Below are positions 31,111 through 43,980 of a stretch of 64,000 nt of DNA, in pieces. The stretch lies in NCBI GenBank assembly GCA_948567375.1, contig OX419757.1:47306001-47370000 (forward strand), written 5' to 3'. A model generated the notes under the pieces. That model was given only the letters and a program-made list of their open reading frames with translations, ran no database searches and was not told the origin of the DNA. The first letter of the stretch is position 1. Each line of letters opens with the position of its first letter. The stretch comes from Lunularia cruciata. Lineage: Eukaryota > Streptophyta > Marchantiopsida > Lunulariales > Lunulariaceae. The translations under genes were made by a program, and so were the position numbers.

Positions 31111-34100
31111 AAATACTTCTCTAAGAATAAATTTCATGTTCCTACTCAAGAGCCTATACTCTAGAATCTTTCTCAAATCAATAGTAGCTTTAATCTGAGA
31201 TTGGAGTTTGTAAGTGGGTAATTTACCTCTTTGGTCTTTCCCACCCCTCCAGATTTTTTCTTAGCTTCTTCTTTAGCTATCCCTTCATCCATGAATGTAT
31301 CCTCACATATATTTATTTTTGCTTAACTTTAGGCTATGGTGTAGACCTCCACGTCTTTTCAAGTTTTTGTGTAGGCCTTTGCTTTATGTCAGATTCTAGT
31401 GTTGGCTTCCCTTTGAATTGTATTCTCATCTTTGACAGTCTGGCTTCCTCACTATTGTCCCTTCTGCTCTTCTCTCCTACCAATACATCATACTTGGTTT
31501 TTGCTTAGTAAGCATGAATAGACATGAGTCTATAATGTCATTTCAACAAGTGGAATTTTTGATGGTATTCCCCATCCCTTGTTGAATATCTTGAGATACC
31601 TTTTTGCTTACAGATAAAGCTTTGAATTTGTGACCAACAAGAGTCATGTAGCTTCTCCTCATCCTCAACTTTTATCTCACAAGTCATAGCTTCTACCAAA
31701 GACAACACATGAGAAGTCAAAATTGTTGGGAGAAAAGAATTGGAAATGGAATTGCAATTTGAAGAGTAGCAAGAATCCAAATCTGACTTTGTGATGGAGC
31801 AAAAAATCATCCATCAATCTCATCAAGAAAACTATGCATAGAAATTACACCAAATTTCATATGGTTTAGTGAATGTCTACTTATGTCCATAATTGCACAA
31901 GATTTTTATTCCCACTTAAATTGTCAAGGATGCAACTAACTTCCAACTCTAAAAATAAAAATAAAAATAAAAATAAAAATAAAAATAAAAATACATATCC
32001 TTTTACTTGGAGTCCCTTATCTAGTTTTTCTTATGTAGTTTTGGAATATGTACAGTAGATTGATCCCATATCTAACCCTAGATTATTTAGTACCAATTGA
32101 TACACATCACCTCACTCAATTCCACAAGTGGTTGCCATGCTTGTTGCCATCTCTCTTATGAGATGAGATGGCTACCCATGCTAATAAAAGCCACTCTTGT
32201 AAGTCTTACATCCATCTTATAGGTCGCACAACCATGCATGCAACTCCCGCAATAGAATCATGTAGCTCCCATAAGACATATTTGTCTTGAACTTCAAGTG
32301 AGCATTATTTATTTTTTAGAGCTCTATTTTCCATTATCTTGGTGTCTATGGAAAGCCCTTGAGAAGATGCTTCCAATAAAATAAAATAAAGTATGCCATA
32401 TTTTCATTTGTTTTCATAGAGATATGGGTCATGAAAAGAACTATTTTTATATTCACTCCCATAAATGGAATCCCATTATGTGAAGATCTATCATGTAATG
32501 ACTCTTCAACATTCCTATAACACATTCCCATAATTAATAAGACTCCACACTTATCAAAAAATCCTCCCTTGATTTCTTTGTCCTTCCTTTGCCAAAAATA
32601 TTCTTTAGTTGTTCATCCATCTCTTTCAAATGAATCACGTTATCCTTGAAGAAGACCCCTCCCTTTTGCAAAGCTTCTTTGAATTCTCCATATTGAACTA
32701 TATGATGGACTATACTATCACATACATAGCAATTTCCACAGTCAACCATCCTTATTTGCAACTCCTTGCGGTTTGTGTACTATCTCATTGCCAACTTGCT
32801 TGTTGGCAACCACAATCTTAGACATCATACCCTCAAACATCTTCACAAGATCTGCCACAAACACATCACCTTAGGAACAATTTTCACCACTAGGGCAACG
32901 TTTCTATATCTATCTACTCTTTATGAGAACTATTACCTACAATACAAGTATAGGTGTAACTAAAAAGAGCTTATCCTTGTGTATTTATCCTTTTTTTCAA
33001 TAGTGCTACATTATCTTCAACATCTTTCTAATTGGTTGTGAGGCCAATTTCTTCAGCCTTGTTCTCCCAAGAACTTCCAATTTCTCATGTAACATAGGCT
33101 TTGCCACTTGCAAGAAAAGCTCTATCTTCTTTGCATCCAAATTGAGTTTCTAAAGAACAAGAAGCTATTTGAACTTACTCTCAAACTCTCTCAAAAGTTC
33201 CTTTGCAATCATATACTTGTTTGGCCTTACAAGCCACTCTAGAAATGACCTTCTTGTCACTCTCTTGGAATCCTACATAAACAACTCATCCTTCAATGCA
33301 TGTATGAAAGATGGCCATTCTCCCTTACTTGTTCTTGCAATTCTATTGATCGTATCTCTCAACTCAAGAAAAAAAGCAAGTACAAACACAAAGACCCAAT
33401 CCTGATTTCAAACCTTGTGTACATCTATTTATTATTTGTAAAATCTCATGAACTTTAAAACCTCTTTACTGTCAAATTGACCATTCTTAATAACCACAAC
33501 TTGCAATGCTTTTGTTTGTGAAGACTCTCACCTCTCATCAGCTTGTTGCTAATGCATGTAAGCTATGAATGCTTGAAACATCTTCATAACATCAAGACAA
33601 AGCTCTCCTTAGGATGACACCCTACCCCTTTAGATGACAATCTTACTCCTTGATTAGTCATCATAATCAAATTCTGAATAAACAACTAGCAACTATACTC
33701 TTACAACAAATTTCATGTTGAGTTCACCGATCTGTCATGGAGTTTAGTTTCCAACTACCAAAAGACTGGTATCCTTGCTGAATAGACCCAAATTTTTTTG
33801 GATATAGCTACAAGCTTGATCAAACTACTTTAAGAAATTTTTTTTATTCCAAACACAATGGTCAAATGTTTTGGAATATACACAAAATTTATAAGATGTA
33901 AAATATTTACTTTACACAATACAGTTTCTTACTTTACTTTACTTATACTTTTACATTACTTTGCTTACTTTTATAGATTCCAGTTTTCTTTGCAACTATA
34001 TGAAAAACAATGTCTATACTCTCACTTCTTGACAATCCTAAACTCCTTCCTAAATCTACTCCTCAAAATCTCAATTTTCAAGAATAGCTTCTATCAAAAC

Positions 34101-34361
34101 CCACTTTCTGAACTCTTGTTTTATCAATCATAATCTTCATGTTTCTCAATCTTCCTCTTGGCATTTTTAAATCACAAATCCTTCACTCAATCAACTCTTT
34201 TCAATCAATTCAAAAGATCTTCCAGTCTCATGCTCTTCAATCTCCATTTGGAATCCAAAAAGCTTGAACACCATAGTAAGAACCTCTTCCATTTTCCCAA
34301 TCTTTGCAATACTTCAATGATTATCAACTAGAATTCTCATCTGTGGTAGTTGTACCATCTT
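31111..34361 (-). pseudogene. Gag region and leader of F, mostly unreadable
   Basis: Only short open pieces remain. 32534-32761 reads VDCGNCYVCDSIVHHIVQYG, EALQKGGVFFKDNVIHL and LKNIFGKG, which resembles the region before the protease in this divergent Gypsy group (a Cys-rich segment, then a ...GKGG-type end). Other frames are antisense shadows. No zinc knuckle is certain. A unit of the LTR-type repeat (AAGCCCTTGAGAAGATGC) also appears near 32345. Confidence 0.45.
31951..31992. repeat. (AAAAAT)n microsatellite
   Basis: Seven uninterrupted AAAAAT units inside the decayed gag region of F. Confidence 0.97.
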
Positions 34362-36330
34362 GTAACACCCATCTTCTTGAGCCACACTCCCAAAGAGATT
34401 AAAGAACTATCAACAACAACCCAAGTGCAAGCAGACTGAACTTTAAATAAGGAACTCCAAGAACCAACACAATTAGGCAAGTAGATGCAAGTGCATGCAA
34501 GAAAGGACATAGACGTCATATGACATGAAAGTAAGCACACATATGCCAATTGATATACTATGGGAAAATCAAGTAGAAGAAGCCAACATTATGGGAATCA
34601 AGTCCAAGAAGATAAGAAAATTCAATTGGTTTTTACTTCTACTCTAGATCTTGCAACTATTTGGAAGTCAACAAAAAGCTCTTGAGAAGGCACTTCTAAT
34701 GACATGATGCACACCTTGTTTGGATCAATAACCAAAGAGAAATTATGTATGAAGTGAACTATGAGATTTCTTGCAGGATTTGATTGTGGAATCAAGGTGT
34801 AGGATTCCTTGTAGGATACACAATAGGATGTCCTTGGGGATTTGATTATAGGATTCTTCATGCAAGAATTAAGTTTGGGAAGATAAGAAAATCCAATCAC
34901 TTGTAACTTCTTCTCTAGAACCTTGTTTACTACAATTTTGTGCCTATAGGAAAATCTCAAGATGACATTTCCAATTATATGAAGCACGTCCATTTTGGAT
35001 TTGTAATCATGGAGAAAATAAGACCAATGTAAATATCAAGATTCCTTATGATATGCCCTATAACATTCACCTTAAAAGATACCTTGGAGGATGTTTATTG
35101 CGGGATGCCTTGTGGGATTCAACTACAAGATTCTTCCTACAAGAATCAAGTCTAAGAAGATAGATAAACTCAATAGGTTCTATTCTCAAGAGCTTTGTTT
35201 ACCACAATTTTGGTATCTATAAAAAGCTTTTGAGGAGATATCTAATGAGATAAAACAATTCCTATTTGGACTAGTTACCACCAAGAAAAAAATTCCCTAT
35301 TTGAATTTTTGGATTCTCTAAGAGATGCTTTGTGGAATGCCCTTTGAGATATGATTGAAAGAATCAAGTTTGGGAAAATAGTGAAATTCAACTAGCTATA
35401 ATTTCTCCTCTAGATCTCTGTTTGCCATGTATTTTGTGTCTACAAAAAGCTCTTGAGAAGATATTACCAACAAAATGAATCATGCTTTCTTTGGATAAGT
35501 TATCATAGAGAAAAAAACCCCAACTTGAAGTGCAAGATGCTCACAAGATACCTTACAAGATGCTCATTGTAAGATGCCTTGTGGGATCCACCCTATGAGA
35601 TGCCTTGCATGATGTTCACTATAGGATGCCATGTGGCAATTGACTATGGGATTTTTCCTATATGAATCAAGTCCAAGAGGATAGGGAAATTCAATTGGAT
35701 ATAACTTCCTTTTGAGACATCCATTTGCCACAATTTTGATGTTTATGATAAGCTCTTGAGAAGACATTTTGAACAAGATTAATCATGCTAAGTTTGGAGT
35801 AATAATCTTAATGGTGAATTGTTGGATTTCCTACATGATTCCTTATAGGATTCACGCTATGGATACCCTACAAGAATCTTACTATGGGATGCCTTGTGGT
35901 AACTCTTTGTAGGATTCCCACTATGGGAGTCAATTTTGGGAAGACAAGGACAAAAGTTTGGTCATAACTTCTTCTCAAGAACTTCATTTTCCACAATCTT
36001 GATGTTTATGGAAAATTCTGAGAAGATATTTCCAACAAGATAAAGCATGCCTTGTCTGGACCAATATTCATGGAGAAATCAGCCCCAAATTGAATTGCAC
36101 CTAAGAGATTAGCCTCTATTAGATTAGCTTGTAGTGGCCAATAAATGAGGCCATAGTTAGCTAGCCCATAGTAGCTTATAGATGAGTCTATAGTTAGCAA
36201 GCCTATAATTAGCTGGCCCATAATTAGCTCATAGATAAGCCAATACATCCTTAACAAAAATGCATTATAGAACTTGAGAAATTATAATGAAACATATTGA
36301 AATTGGTTTTCTAATGAGTAAGCAATCCAC
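34362..36330 (-). repeat. 5' LTR of F with ~250-bp tandem repeats
   Basis: Starts TGTAACACCCATCTTCTTGA. Repeat anchors (AAGCTCTTGAGAAG-type) occur near 34637, 34906, 35185, 35405, 35706 and 35965. The outer part (36110-36250) has short TAGTTAGC/TAGCCCATAG reiterations. The neighbouring internal minus-strand sequence reads AGATGGTACAACTACC, where a primer-binding site starting TGG would be expected; the tRNA is not identified. Confidence 0.7.
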
Positions 36331-36334
36331 TTCA

Positions 36335-37093
36335 AAACAATCTTCACCACACTAATTGGGGTTACTTATCTTAGAGCTACTTCGTTTGCCTAGTATAATT
36401 CCAACCATGCAAGTAGAAACTTTTTTCCCTTCTTCCTTAATTATTGGCAAGATCCTCTTGTTGCAAGTTCTCTTCATGTTTCTATGCTATCTCAAGTCTT
36501 GCATATTTTCATCTTCTTGTCCATGTTATCTAAATCCCTCTACCAAGCCAAGTCTAATCTTCTTGTTGCTCAAATTTGGAAAAAGTAATAAGCTGATAAA
36601 CATTGTTGCAATCTCACCTTTCAACTAGGTTATAAGGTCATGGTTTTGTCCAATAACTTTCCTCTCACACTTGATACCCAACTTCATAAACTTTCTTTGA
36701 ATCAGATTGGTTCATTTTAGATTACCCAGATGATTTCTCTCATTGCCTTCCAACTTATTCTCCCTAGTCATATGCAGATCCATCCTATCTTCAATGTTTC
36801 AAAGTTAAAACTCTTTTTTTCTAACCCATCTTCCTTTCCACTTGTATCCAACCTCCTTCTCTTCCCATCCCTATCAAAAATCATGAGGAATATGAACTTG
36901 ATCATATATTTGCACGTTGCAATATCCAACATGGCCGTCAACAACACATTGAATATAAGGTCCTTTTGAAAGGGTATCCCCTTCACAAAGCCACATGAGA
37001 GCCTCTTTTTCTCTCCATAATGCACAAATAATCCTCTAGGAGTTTGAAGATTCCATGGCAACAAAGATTTCACCATCTTTTAGCTATGATATA
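36335..37093 (+). pseudogene. Integrase C-terminus and chromodomain of element G
   Basis: HHTNWG, QAKSNLLVAQIWKK, LTFQLGYKVMVLSNNFPLTL, HPIFNVSKLKLF, then chromodomain remnants (EYELDHIFARC, EYKVLLKGYP) at 36890-36985. The same order as integrase-chromodomain of B, on the plus strand and far more diverged. The frame is broken in several places. Confidence 0.8.
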
Positions 37094-37525
37094 TGTAATG
37101 ATATAGGATTAGCAGATAAGTTACTAGAAGCTAATGAGTTAGTAGTCAAAGCTAAATATAGCAAAAAGAAGTAGAATTAACAAGAATGTGCTAGAAACAT
37201 CAAGGAAGTCTATGAGTAGAATATTCTAGAAACATACAAGAAGCTTCTTGGTGAGAAGCTTCTAGGAACTTTCTAAGGGTAGAGTAACTTGTACACCAAG
37301 CTAATGGTTAGTTTAACTTGTATGCCAAGTAAATGGCTAGCTTAGCTTGCACTCCAAGTAAGATGATTCTTAGAAAGAACCTTCCTTGGAAGCTCCTTGG
37401 GAGCCTTATACCCAAGTTCCTATAAGTACCCAAGCCAAACTCAAACTAGACATTTAAATTTGTGTCCAATTGAGAGTTTCAATGTAAAATAAACATTCTC
37501 TAATTTCTCTCCTTGCTCTTTTACA
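37094..37525 (+). repeat. 3' LTR of element G
   Basis: TGTAATGATATAGG to GCTCTTTTACA, 432 bp. TATA-like TATAAGTACCCAAGCC near 37419 corresponds to TATAAATACCAAAGCC of the A-D family. GAATATTCTAGAA (37219-37231) is a perfect three-unit heat-shock element, so this feature is older than the A-D copies. Confidence 0.82.
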
Positions 37526-39040
37526 ACCATGTGCAAGAGTCACCAATGAAAGGGATATTATCCAAATGTATATTATAGAAATTTTCTGATGAACTTGGGG
37601 TGGCATAATAGACTTAGCATCTCCCAAAACATACTAGAATAGGGATGGCCAATATAAATATGTCTTTAAAAGGTCATCCAAAAATCACCAAAATGAATAA
37701 ATACCATGTCTTTCTAGATCTTGCTCCCCAACAAGAAAATTTTTGATGGTAGGGTCTTATGGTAATCCCTAACTACAGACACTGGTAATAACTCAAGATA
37801 TCAATATGCCAAATGTCCAAAATGATATCTAGAGACTTATCTAAAAGTCTCATCTCTCTTTACATACAAGTACCTCTAAACTTGTATGCTTGCTTGCAAT
37901 ATTATAGCTAGTATATTGCTGATCCCACCGAACAGATCTAGTAGGAAGACAAACTGTCTCTAATGGATACTACCAAGCAATACGTGTGGTCTCTAAAGGT
38001 GACAAGGTAACCAACTTTGGAGGATCATCATCAAATTGGTCCACTTATAGCACAAAAGCTCCACTCAAAGCTTGTTGTACCAACCTATATGTATGATGTT
38101 GCAACTCCTTAACAAAACTCCACAATGGAACATCCAAAATGGATAGAAAAGATCCACTTATACTCCAAATTGGAGTAATATCCTCTATTACCCAAGTATC
38201 TTCTACATGGGTATTCCTATCCAAAAGCTCAAAAGGCAAAGTAATGGAGCCATTGACGTTGGGATTGATATTATGGTCTTTGATTGATAGTGAGCCAAAA
38301 ATACCACTACTAAAGCATATAAGTACATATCATACCTGTCCCTCACATCATTGTCAATTTGGCCTATAGGAAGTTATCTCTTCCCAATAGTTAATGTTGA
38401 ACCAATAGGGTATAACTTTTCTCTACCAACTAACACATCATACAACTCTACCATATGTCTGAATGGCACATTCTCTTTTCATAGAACTACTAGTTTGATG
38501 ACAAGGTTGAATCTTGAAAATGGGTTTTTCATATGTGATATATTATGGAACTCCTTCCTAGAGATGTTTGGATCTGAAATAAACACTTCTCAACATAGGT
38601 CTTTTGTAGCTCAAAGCCCATAACTACAACCTTCTCTAACATAAGAGGTTGAGTACCAAAGTCTAGTAAGACCTTATGTGGTACATAGAATTTCCTTGAA
38701 GGTCCAACCAAACTGAAATATTACTTTTTCTTTGTCCAATCTGAAAACCTTAGGTGTAAACTTAGCTTGATCATATGTTGGTCTAGCAAGTAACTCCATC
38801 AATCTAGCAACTATTGCTTACCACAAGCCATTGGTAGCAAATAGATCCCATGCTCCTCAACCAAACTAGCTCTACCATCAACCACCTTTGCACAAGAAGT
38901 GGGAACCACACTATCTCTATTTTCACAAAGGGTAGCACTTAATCGGAATACTAGAGTTGGACCAACTCCTAATGTTAACATGTTGATGGTTGAGAATAAA
39001 AAGGGGCATATAATCAATTGAGCCACTCCCAACATTGTGC
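37526..39040 (-). pseudogene. H0: minus-strand fragment of the H element (protease region to methyltransferase)
   Basis: Right to left: CTMLGVAQLIICPFLFST (38811-39065), the protease region, WSISGSFLSILDVPLWSF (38045-38239), then methyltransferase motif I in decayed form (37900-37960, TCGGTGGGATCAG), DLERHG near 37700, and a DNIPFIGDS equivalent of the ENVPLMGDS motif (37548-37572). It breaks exactly at the LTR end of G (37525/37526), so G probably inserted into this copy. Confidence 0.8.
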
Positions 39041-39064
39041 ATTTTGGCTCATGCCAAAGCTCCA

Positions 39065-39474
39065 TTTTATTTATTTATATTTATAGTGAGCATTGAAAGC
39101 TCTTAAGAAGCTTCTGTAAGCTGCTTTCTTGGAGTGCAAGCCAAGTTAACCAAGAAGCTTCTCAAGAAGCTTCCTTCTATAAGGCATCTACTTGGCATGC
39201 AAGCTAAGCTTCCCAAGAAGCTTCCCAAGAAACTTCTTCCTAAAGTCACCACTTGGCATATATGTTACTTAGTACTTGGAAGGTATCAAATAGCTTCCTA
39301 GATACTCCTAGAATATTCTAGACTTATTTGGCCTATTTGCTACATTGTTAGCCTTGACTAACTTGTTTGTAAACTCCATATTGTTACATATTTCCCTATC
39401 ACTAGTTGGTGACATCCTCGTCACCATTGAAGCTTCAAACTTTTGGATAGCCATTTATGCATTTTGGAGATGAG
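39065..39474 (-). repeat. LTR fragment and polypurine region of an A-D family relative
   Basis: 39065-39388 is the U3-side of a minus-strand LTR (AAGAAGCTTC palindromes, ending ACTCCATATTGTTACA). 39389-39474 continues with TATTTCCCTATCACTAGTTGGTGAC, the polypurine and chromodomain end seen in B. The rest of the element is missing. Confidence 0.8.
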
Positions 39475-39504
39475 GTTGCACACAAGACAAAAAAGAAGAT
39501 GGAT

Positions 39505-39948
39505 TAATATCATGCTCTTTGTAGCATCACACCTAAATTGCTCAAACTCTAGAGTATTAATGTTGGTATTTAGGAGTATTTTGGTTATTACTCATAGACT
39601 ACTTGTTGACGGTCAGATTTTGTGTTTGGGGGTACTGACTACATGGTGGTACTCACTGTCACTTAGCATCATTTGCACCATTGGATTACCGTCAGCAAGA
39701 CCATTAGGGTTGGAGACCAGGAGGTATACTTTCAAAGTGCAGCTCCAAAGAGCTCACTTCTTTGATGTTGAGCCTTTGAGTTCCTAACTATGGTATACAA
39801 AGGACAGTGAGCACAACTTGGATTCTCTTAGCTAGAGTGGGTGTGGTTTAACTATAATCAATGCATGATTGTTGGCAAATAATGGAGTGATTGGTCAAGT
39901 AATGATCTGATTGAGTGTGATTTGAGTTCTATAAACAAATTGATTACA
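39505..39948 (+). repeat. 5' LTR of H1 (truncated at its start)
   Basis: Matches 57025-57473 and 62200-62628: ACTTGTTGACGGTCAGATTTTG, AGTGCAGCTCCAAAGAGCTCAC, TTGATGTTGAGCC. Ends ATTGATTACA. No initiator-Met primer site follows (TCAGAGAAGTG), so the primer tRNA is unknown. Confidence 0.75.
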
Positions 39949-41279
39949 TCAGAGAAGTGAAGTTTAGGGGAAATTGGGTGCAAGGACTGAAGGTGCCAGT
40001 GGGATCTCTAAGCCTTGCTGATTGTTTGTAGCTTGATTGTGGTTCAGAGTTTCCCTAAGAGTGATTGTGTACAAAAGATCTTTGAACTGATATAGATTTG
40101 GCAGTGAGGCAGATGGTGTGTAGAAATGCTGGCCAAATTTCAAGCAAAGAGATGCAATTTTCAAGCACTAGTTGTGATTTTGAGCTAAAGAGGTGAAAGA
40201 AGGACCAATTTGGTGCGAGTTGAGCTCAAAAAGTGAAATTGGAGGTGGAGTTTGGAACCCATCCGTGTAAATTTGTGATTTGAAGAACTCTATCTTTTCA
40301 ATTTGGCTAAAGTGGAGAGTTAGTAGAGGATGTGGCAATCAACCAACTTTAGGAATTTACATCATATTTATGTCAGATTTTGGAGGAGTTTTGCTAGATT
40401 TGGAGAGGGTTCAAAGTGGCAAGAAGAAAGATTTCATTTGGTGTTTAGAGGCTTTGAGACATAGGGCTGTGGGCTATGAGAGGCTATGAAGGCCTAGAAG
40501 GGCTAGCAAGCCAGCTGGTTGGCATGAGGCTAGCTAGTTTAGAATAGATTTTGGTCATTGTTTGGAAAAATCTGCACACCTTACTAGATTGTGTGGAATA
40601 GGGTTTGACTCCTAGATCTCTGGTTCCTAGATTGGTGCCCTAGCTAACAGGTCCACCCTCACTTGTGGTCCTAGTGATTGTTCTACTATTATCTATACAC
40701 TTGTAGCTTTGGCTAGGAGAGACAATTTGATCCCATTCTTGGTTATCTTGGCAGCTTAGGAAGTAGATAACTCATATTATGTTAAATGCCAAATGGTGGT
40801 AGAGTTAGTCCAATGTTGATTTATGAGATGGAAAGTTTTTGTTTAGATTTCTTATGATTCAACCCCTCCATTCTTTGCTTCCTATTTGTGCACCATGTTT
40901 GTGTAAGGTGTCTTGACTTTAGAGCATTGGTGTGCTCTTGGTAGTGAGACTAGAGTGATGATGAGTTAAACTACCTATGTTTCTCTTTGGTGAGACAAGA
41001 AGTGATGACCTACAGACCGTGAGAGTGTGTGTTATGATGGTAGGTTACATTTTTCTCTTTCTCCTAATGTAGTTTTTGTAGTTAGAGTTAGTGGGTGACA
41101 TTTGGTTGGTATGGTGGCACTTGGTGGAGTACTCGCAGTGGTTCAAGTTGTGGGTTGTAGTTTTTGGTTGCTTTGTCAAAATGGAGTTCTTTGGAGGTTC
41201 TAGAGGAGATAACACTATAGTACATAGCGAGTTTACCCAGAGTGGCACTTGGTATCAACCTATACCTATATAGGTCCCA
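39949..41279 (+). other. Untranslated leader of H1
   Basis: 1.3 kb between LTR and gag start. No supported gene. G-rich runs of short repeats (GTGGTTTAAC, GAGTTGAGCTC) and no family motif. The gag ATG follows TATAGGTCCCAATGAG at 41280. Confidence 0.6.
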
Positions 41280-42830
41280 ATGAGAGAGGAGAGTGACTCT
41301 CAATTGGAGTTTGACATAGGAGTTGATTCAATTGAGAGTGCACTTGGTGTGTCTGTGCCATTGTTGTGGGATATGGATACAATTTATAGGGCCTCTAAAG
41401 GCCCTAGGTGTTACTCTGGTACAATGGGTACCATTGAATTGGATGATTTCATCCAAGAGTTTGATAGTTGGTGTGATCTACAGCAGATGCGGAACCTGCC
41501 TTTGTTCACACCTTTCATGGTATGGAAGAGGTTGTTTCAACACTTGGAAGGTCCGCCAATGGATGACTACCATGAGTTCAGGAGAGCTCACTTGGAGGAG
41601 ATTGAGCTACGGAGACAATATTGGTCTTTAAATTATGTCTCCATCACTTCAAGCTCAATTTCTAGGAGTAGATTGGATGTACCCATGAGTTCTAGCTCTA
41701 GTAGCATTGGTGGATCTCTTGGAGATGGTGCTACTACAAGTGGAGGTATTATTACATGAGGTGGTTTAGTATTGGGGTTTAATTCCATGGTGGAGTTCTC
41801 CTAGTGTTTGAGGTAAAACTACCAAGTAGTGCGGATTGACAAGCAAAGGAGCTTGCAAGATTTCTAGCGGAAGGCTAGAGAGAGCCTACATGAGGTATAC
41901 ACTCCCACAAGACAACTGATCAATTTTACTCAAGGAGTTACTGAGGCCCAAGTAGTCTAGTTTTGGTATGGGATATTGGATAAAGAGTTGCAACATAGAG
42001 TACGTGATGTTATGTTGTTACATGCTACTATGCCTTCTTTGGCATTGGTCTTTGGTTTGGCTAAGCATATTGAGCTCAACATGGTGGAAGAGAGAGTGGT
42101 GACATCTAGATTAGGTAGGGAGATCTCATCTATAATTATTACTTCTTCTAGAGTGCAATAGAGTGCACCATGCCATGTTGGTTTTTGAGGATAGGATGGA
42201 CAACCTAGATCCTTTGGAGCAAGTGGAGGGCCTACTCTAGTTAGATCCTTACCTTCATTTTTGAGTCAATAGTTGCCAGCAAGTGGTGGTGTTGCTTGTT
42301 GGACTTGTGGTAGACCTCACCACAAGAGAGAGTGCACTCAAGGCAGCGGACCTAACACCTCTAGTGCATCACAACCAGCACATAGACAATGTGAGCATTG
42401 CTACAAATTTGGTCACATTAATGACCAATGCTTTGACCTACACTTAGAGTTACGGAGTGGTAGAGCTGCTATGATAGGTGGTAGAAGAGCTTTATGTCAT
42501 GGAGGACAAGGTGGTAGAGGATTCACACCTAGTAGAGGTAACAATACCTGCCTTTACTTCTGATATAACCATGGCTACTTGGATTGAGCAATTGGAGTAG
42601 AGATTGGCTAGCATAGCCATAGCTCAAAGGAGATCATATTTGGGTGCTAAGGATTCCACCTCATATGTGGGTGATAAAGACATCTTAGACTTCATGTGTA
42701 GATCAACACAAGTAGATGTATCTACCATAGTGATTAGGATTGCAATATGTGCTCCAAAGCCTAGAGGAGCATTAGTGGAGTTGGATCCTCAAAGAGGAGA
42801 GGCTAGTAGATAAGTCAGACTTCCCCAATC
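41280..42830 (+). pseudogene. gag of H1
   Basis: ATG at 41280. SELEFD-type N-terminus (here DSQLEFDIGVDSIESALGVS), ELDDFIQEFDSWCDLQQM, HLEGPPMDDYHEF. Stops near 41757. Zinc knuckles are intact here: CWTCGRPHHKREC (CX2CX3HX4C) and CEHCYKFGHINDQC (CX2CX4HX4C) at 42295-42435. Gag folds around the RNA; the two knuckles bind nucleic acid. Confidence 0.83.
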
Positions 42831-42839
42831 TTTTATACT

Positions 42840-43980
42840 CTCTAAGGCATTACAAACAACATCCATTGCTCCTAGATATCCTAGTGCAAGTGTGGTAGGT
42901 GGTGATAAGGTGCATGATGTACTACCTATTAGTCAACCACCTTCTATGCACATATTAAGTCTAGCACAATGTTAGGGACGGCTCCGTTGATTATAAGCTT
43001 TCCATTATTCTCAACCAATGATAAGTTTACCTTGGGAGTTGACCCAAACCCAATGTTCTTGTTGGATACTATGCTTTGTGAGAGTAAGGATAATGTGGTC
43101 CTCACTACTAGAGTAGAGGTGGTTGATAGTGGAGTTGACTTGGTTGAGGAGCATGGGATCCGCTCAATGACCAATGGTTTATGGCAGGCAAAAATGGCTA
43201 GATTGGAGGAGTTACCAACTAGACCGGCCTTTGAGCGACTGCAGTTTACACCAGGAATTGTCCTATCAGATAACTAGAGGGGGATTTTTTGTTTGGTGGG
43301 ACTTTCAAGGAAGGTCTATACACCACAAAGGTTCTTATTAGATTCTAGTGTGTAGCTTCTTATGTTGGGAAAGGCTGTAGTTGTTAGTCTAGAGTTGTAG
43401 AAGATCAATGTGCAGTCTAGGGAATGGCTTTACATAGTATATCACATGTGGAGAGCTTGTTGTTGAGATTCAACCCAATCATCTGATTGATAGCTTTGTG
43501 GTGAGAGCTTAGTCCATTATGACCGTAGATGAGTCATATGATGTGTAACTTGGGGAAGCAATGTTATACGCCATAGGTTTTAGTATCAATGACTATTGGG
43601 AGGAGACAACCTCCTATAGATAAGGTTGTTAGTTAGGTGTGGGATGGGTAAGTTGCCTACCTATACACTTTAGTAGTGGCAGTCTTGGCTCACTATAGAC
43701 AGGGATCATGGCCGCTTCAATTTCAACTTTTAGTGGTTGTATTACTTGGCATAATGACTTGTTGGAGTGGAATGCCCCTTAGAGGATACTCTAGTACCAA
43801 AGGAGATCACTTGGATTTGGAGTACAAGTTGGATTGTTCCATCGACCTTGGATGTTTCATTGTGGAGTTCAGAGGAGACATTGCAACAACATGCAAATCA
43901 GTTGGTGCAGTACGCTTGGAGTGGAGCCTTTGTAACCACCAAGAGACTACCGTGAGGATGAGCCTCCTAAGTTGATTACC
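42840..43980 (+). pseudogene. Protease and following spacer of H1
   Basis: TAPLIISFPLFSTNDKFTLGVD (42969 onward), LVEEHGIRSMT, RGIFCLVG, then LLDSSV (usual LDSGA) near 43335-43355. A spacer ending LDVSLWSSEETLQQHANQLVQYAWSGAF leads into the methyltransferase start. Stops differ from those of H2 in most places. Confidence 0.75.

Larger units (their letters stand above)
19657..36330 (-). mobile_element. Old, divergent Ty3/Gypsy element F (host of element D)
   Basis: Two long repeats start alike (CCCAAAGAGATTAAAGAAC at 19657+ and 34362+) and enclose a minus-strand order gag-PR-RT-RH-linker-IN, so they are its LTRs. D is inserted at 24557/30258 in the gag-protease part. Motifs such as SLSQGATNSIAHMMNGM in RT, in place of LPFGLTNAP, show a lineage distant from the other elements here. 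Heavily degraded, with no target duplication found; the left flank is E2 and the right flank G, so one outer end has been rearranged. Confidence 0.72.

Noticed and set aside
31873-32058. Open frame with a Lys-Asn repeat
   Set aside because: Produced by translation of the (AAAAAT)n microsatellite.
39949-39960. TCAGAGAAGTG after the H1 LTR as an initiator-Met primer-binding site
   Set aside because: It lacks the TGGTATCAGAGC match seen in the other families; the primer tRNA of H cannot be assigned.
40280-40489. 69-codon open frame in the H1 leader as a small gene
   Set aside because: No homology-like motif, no repeat in other copies, and located in an untranslated leader.
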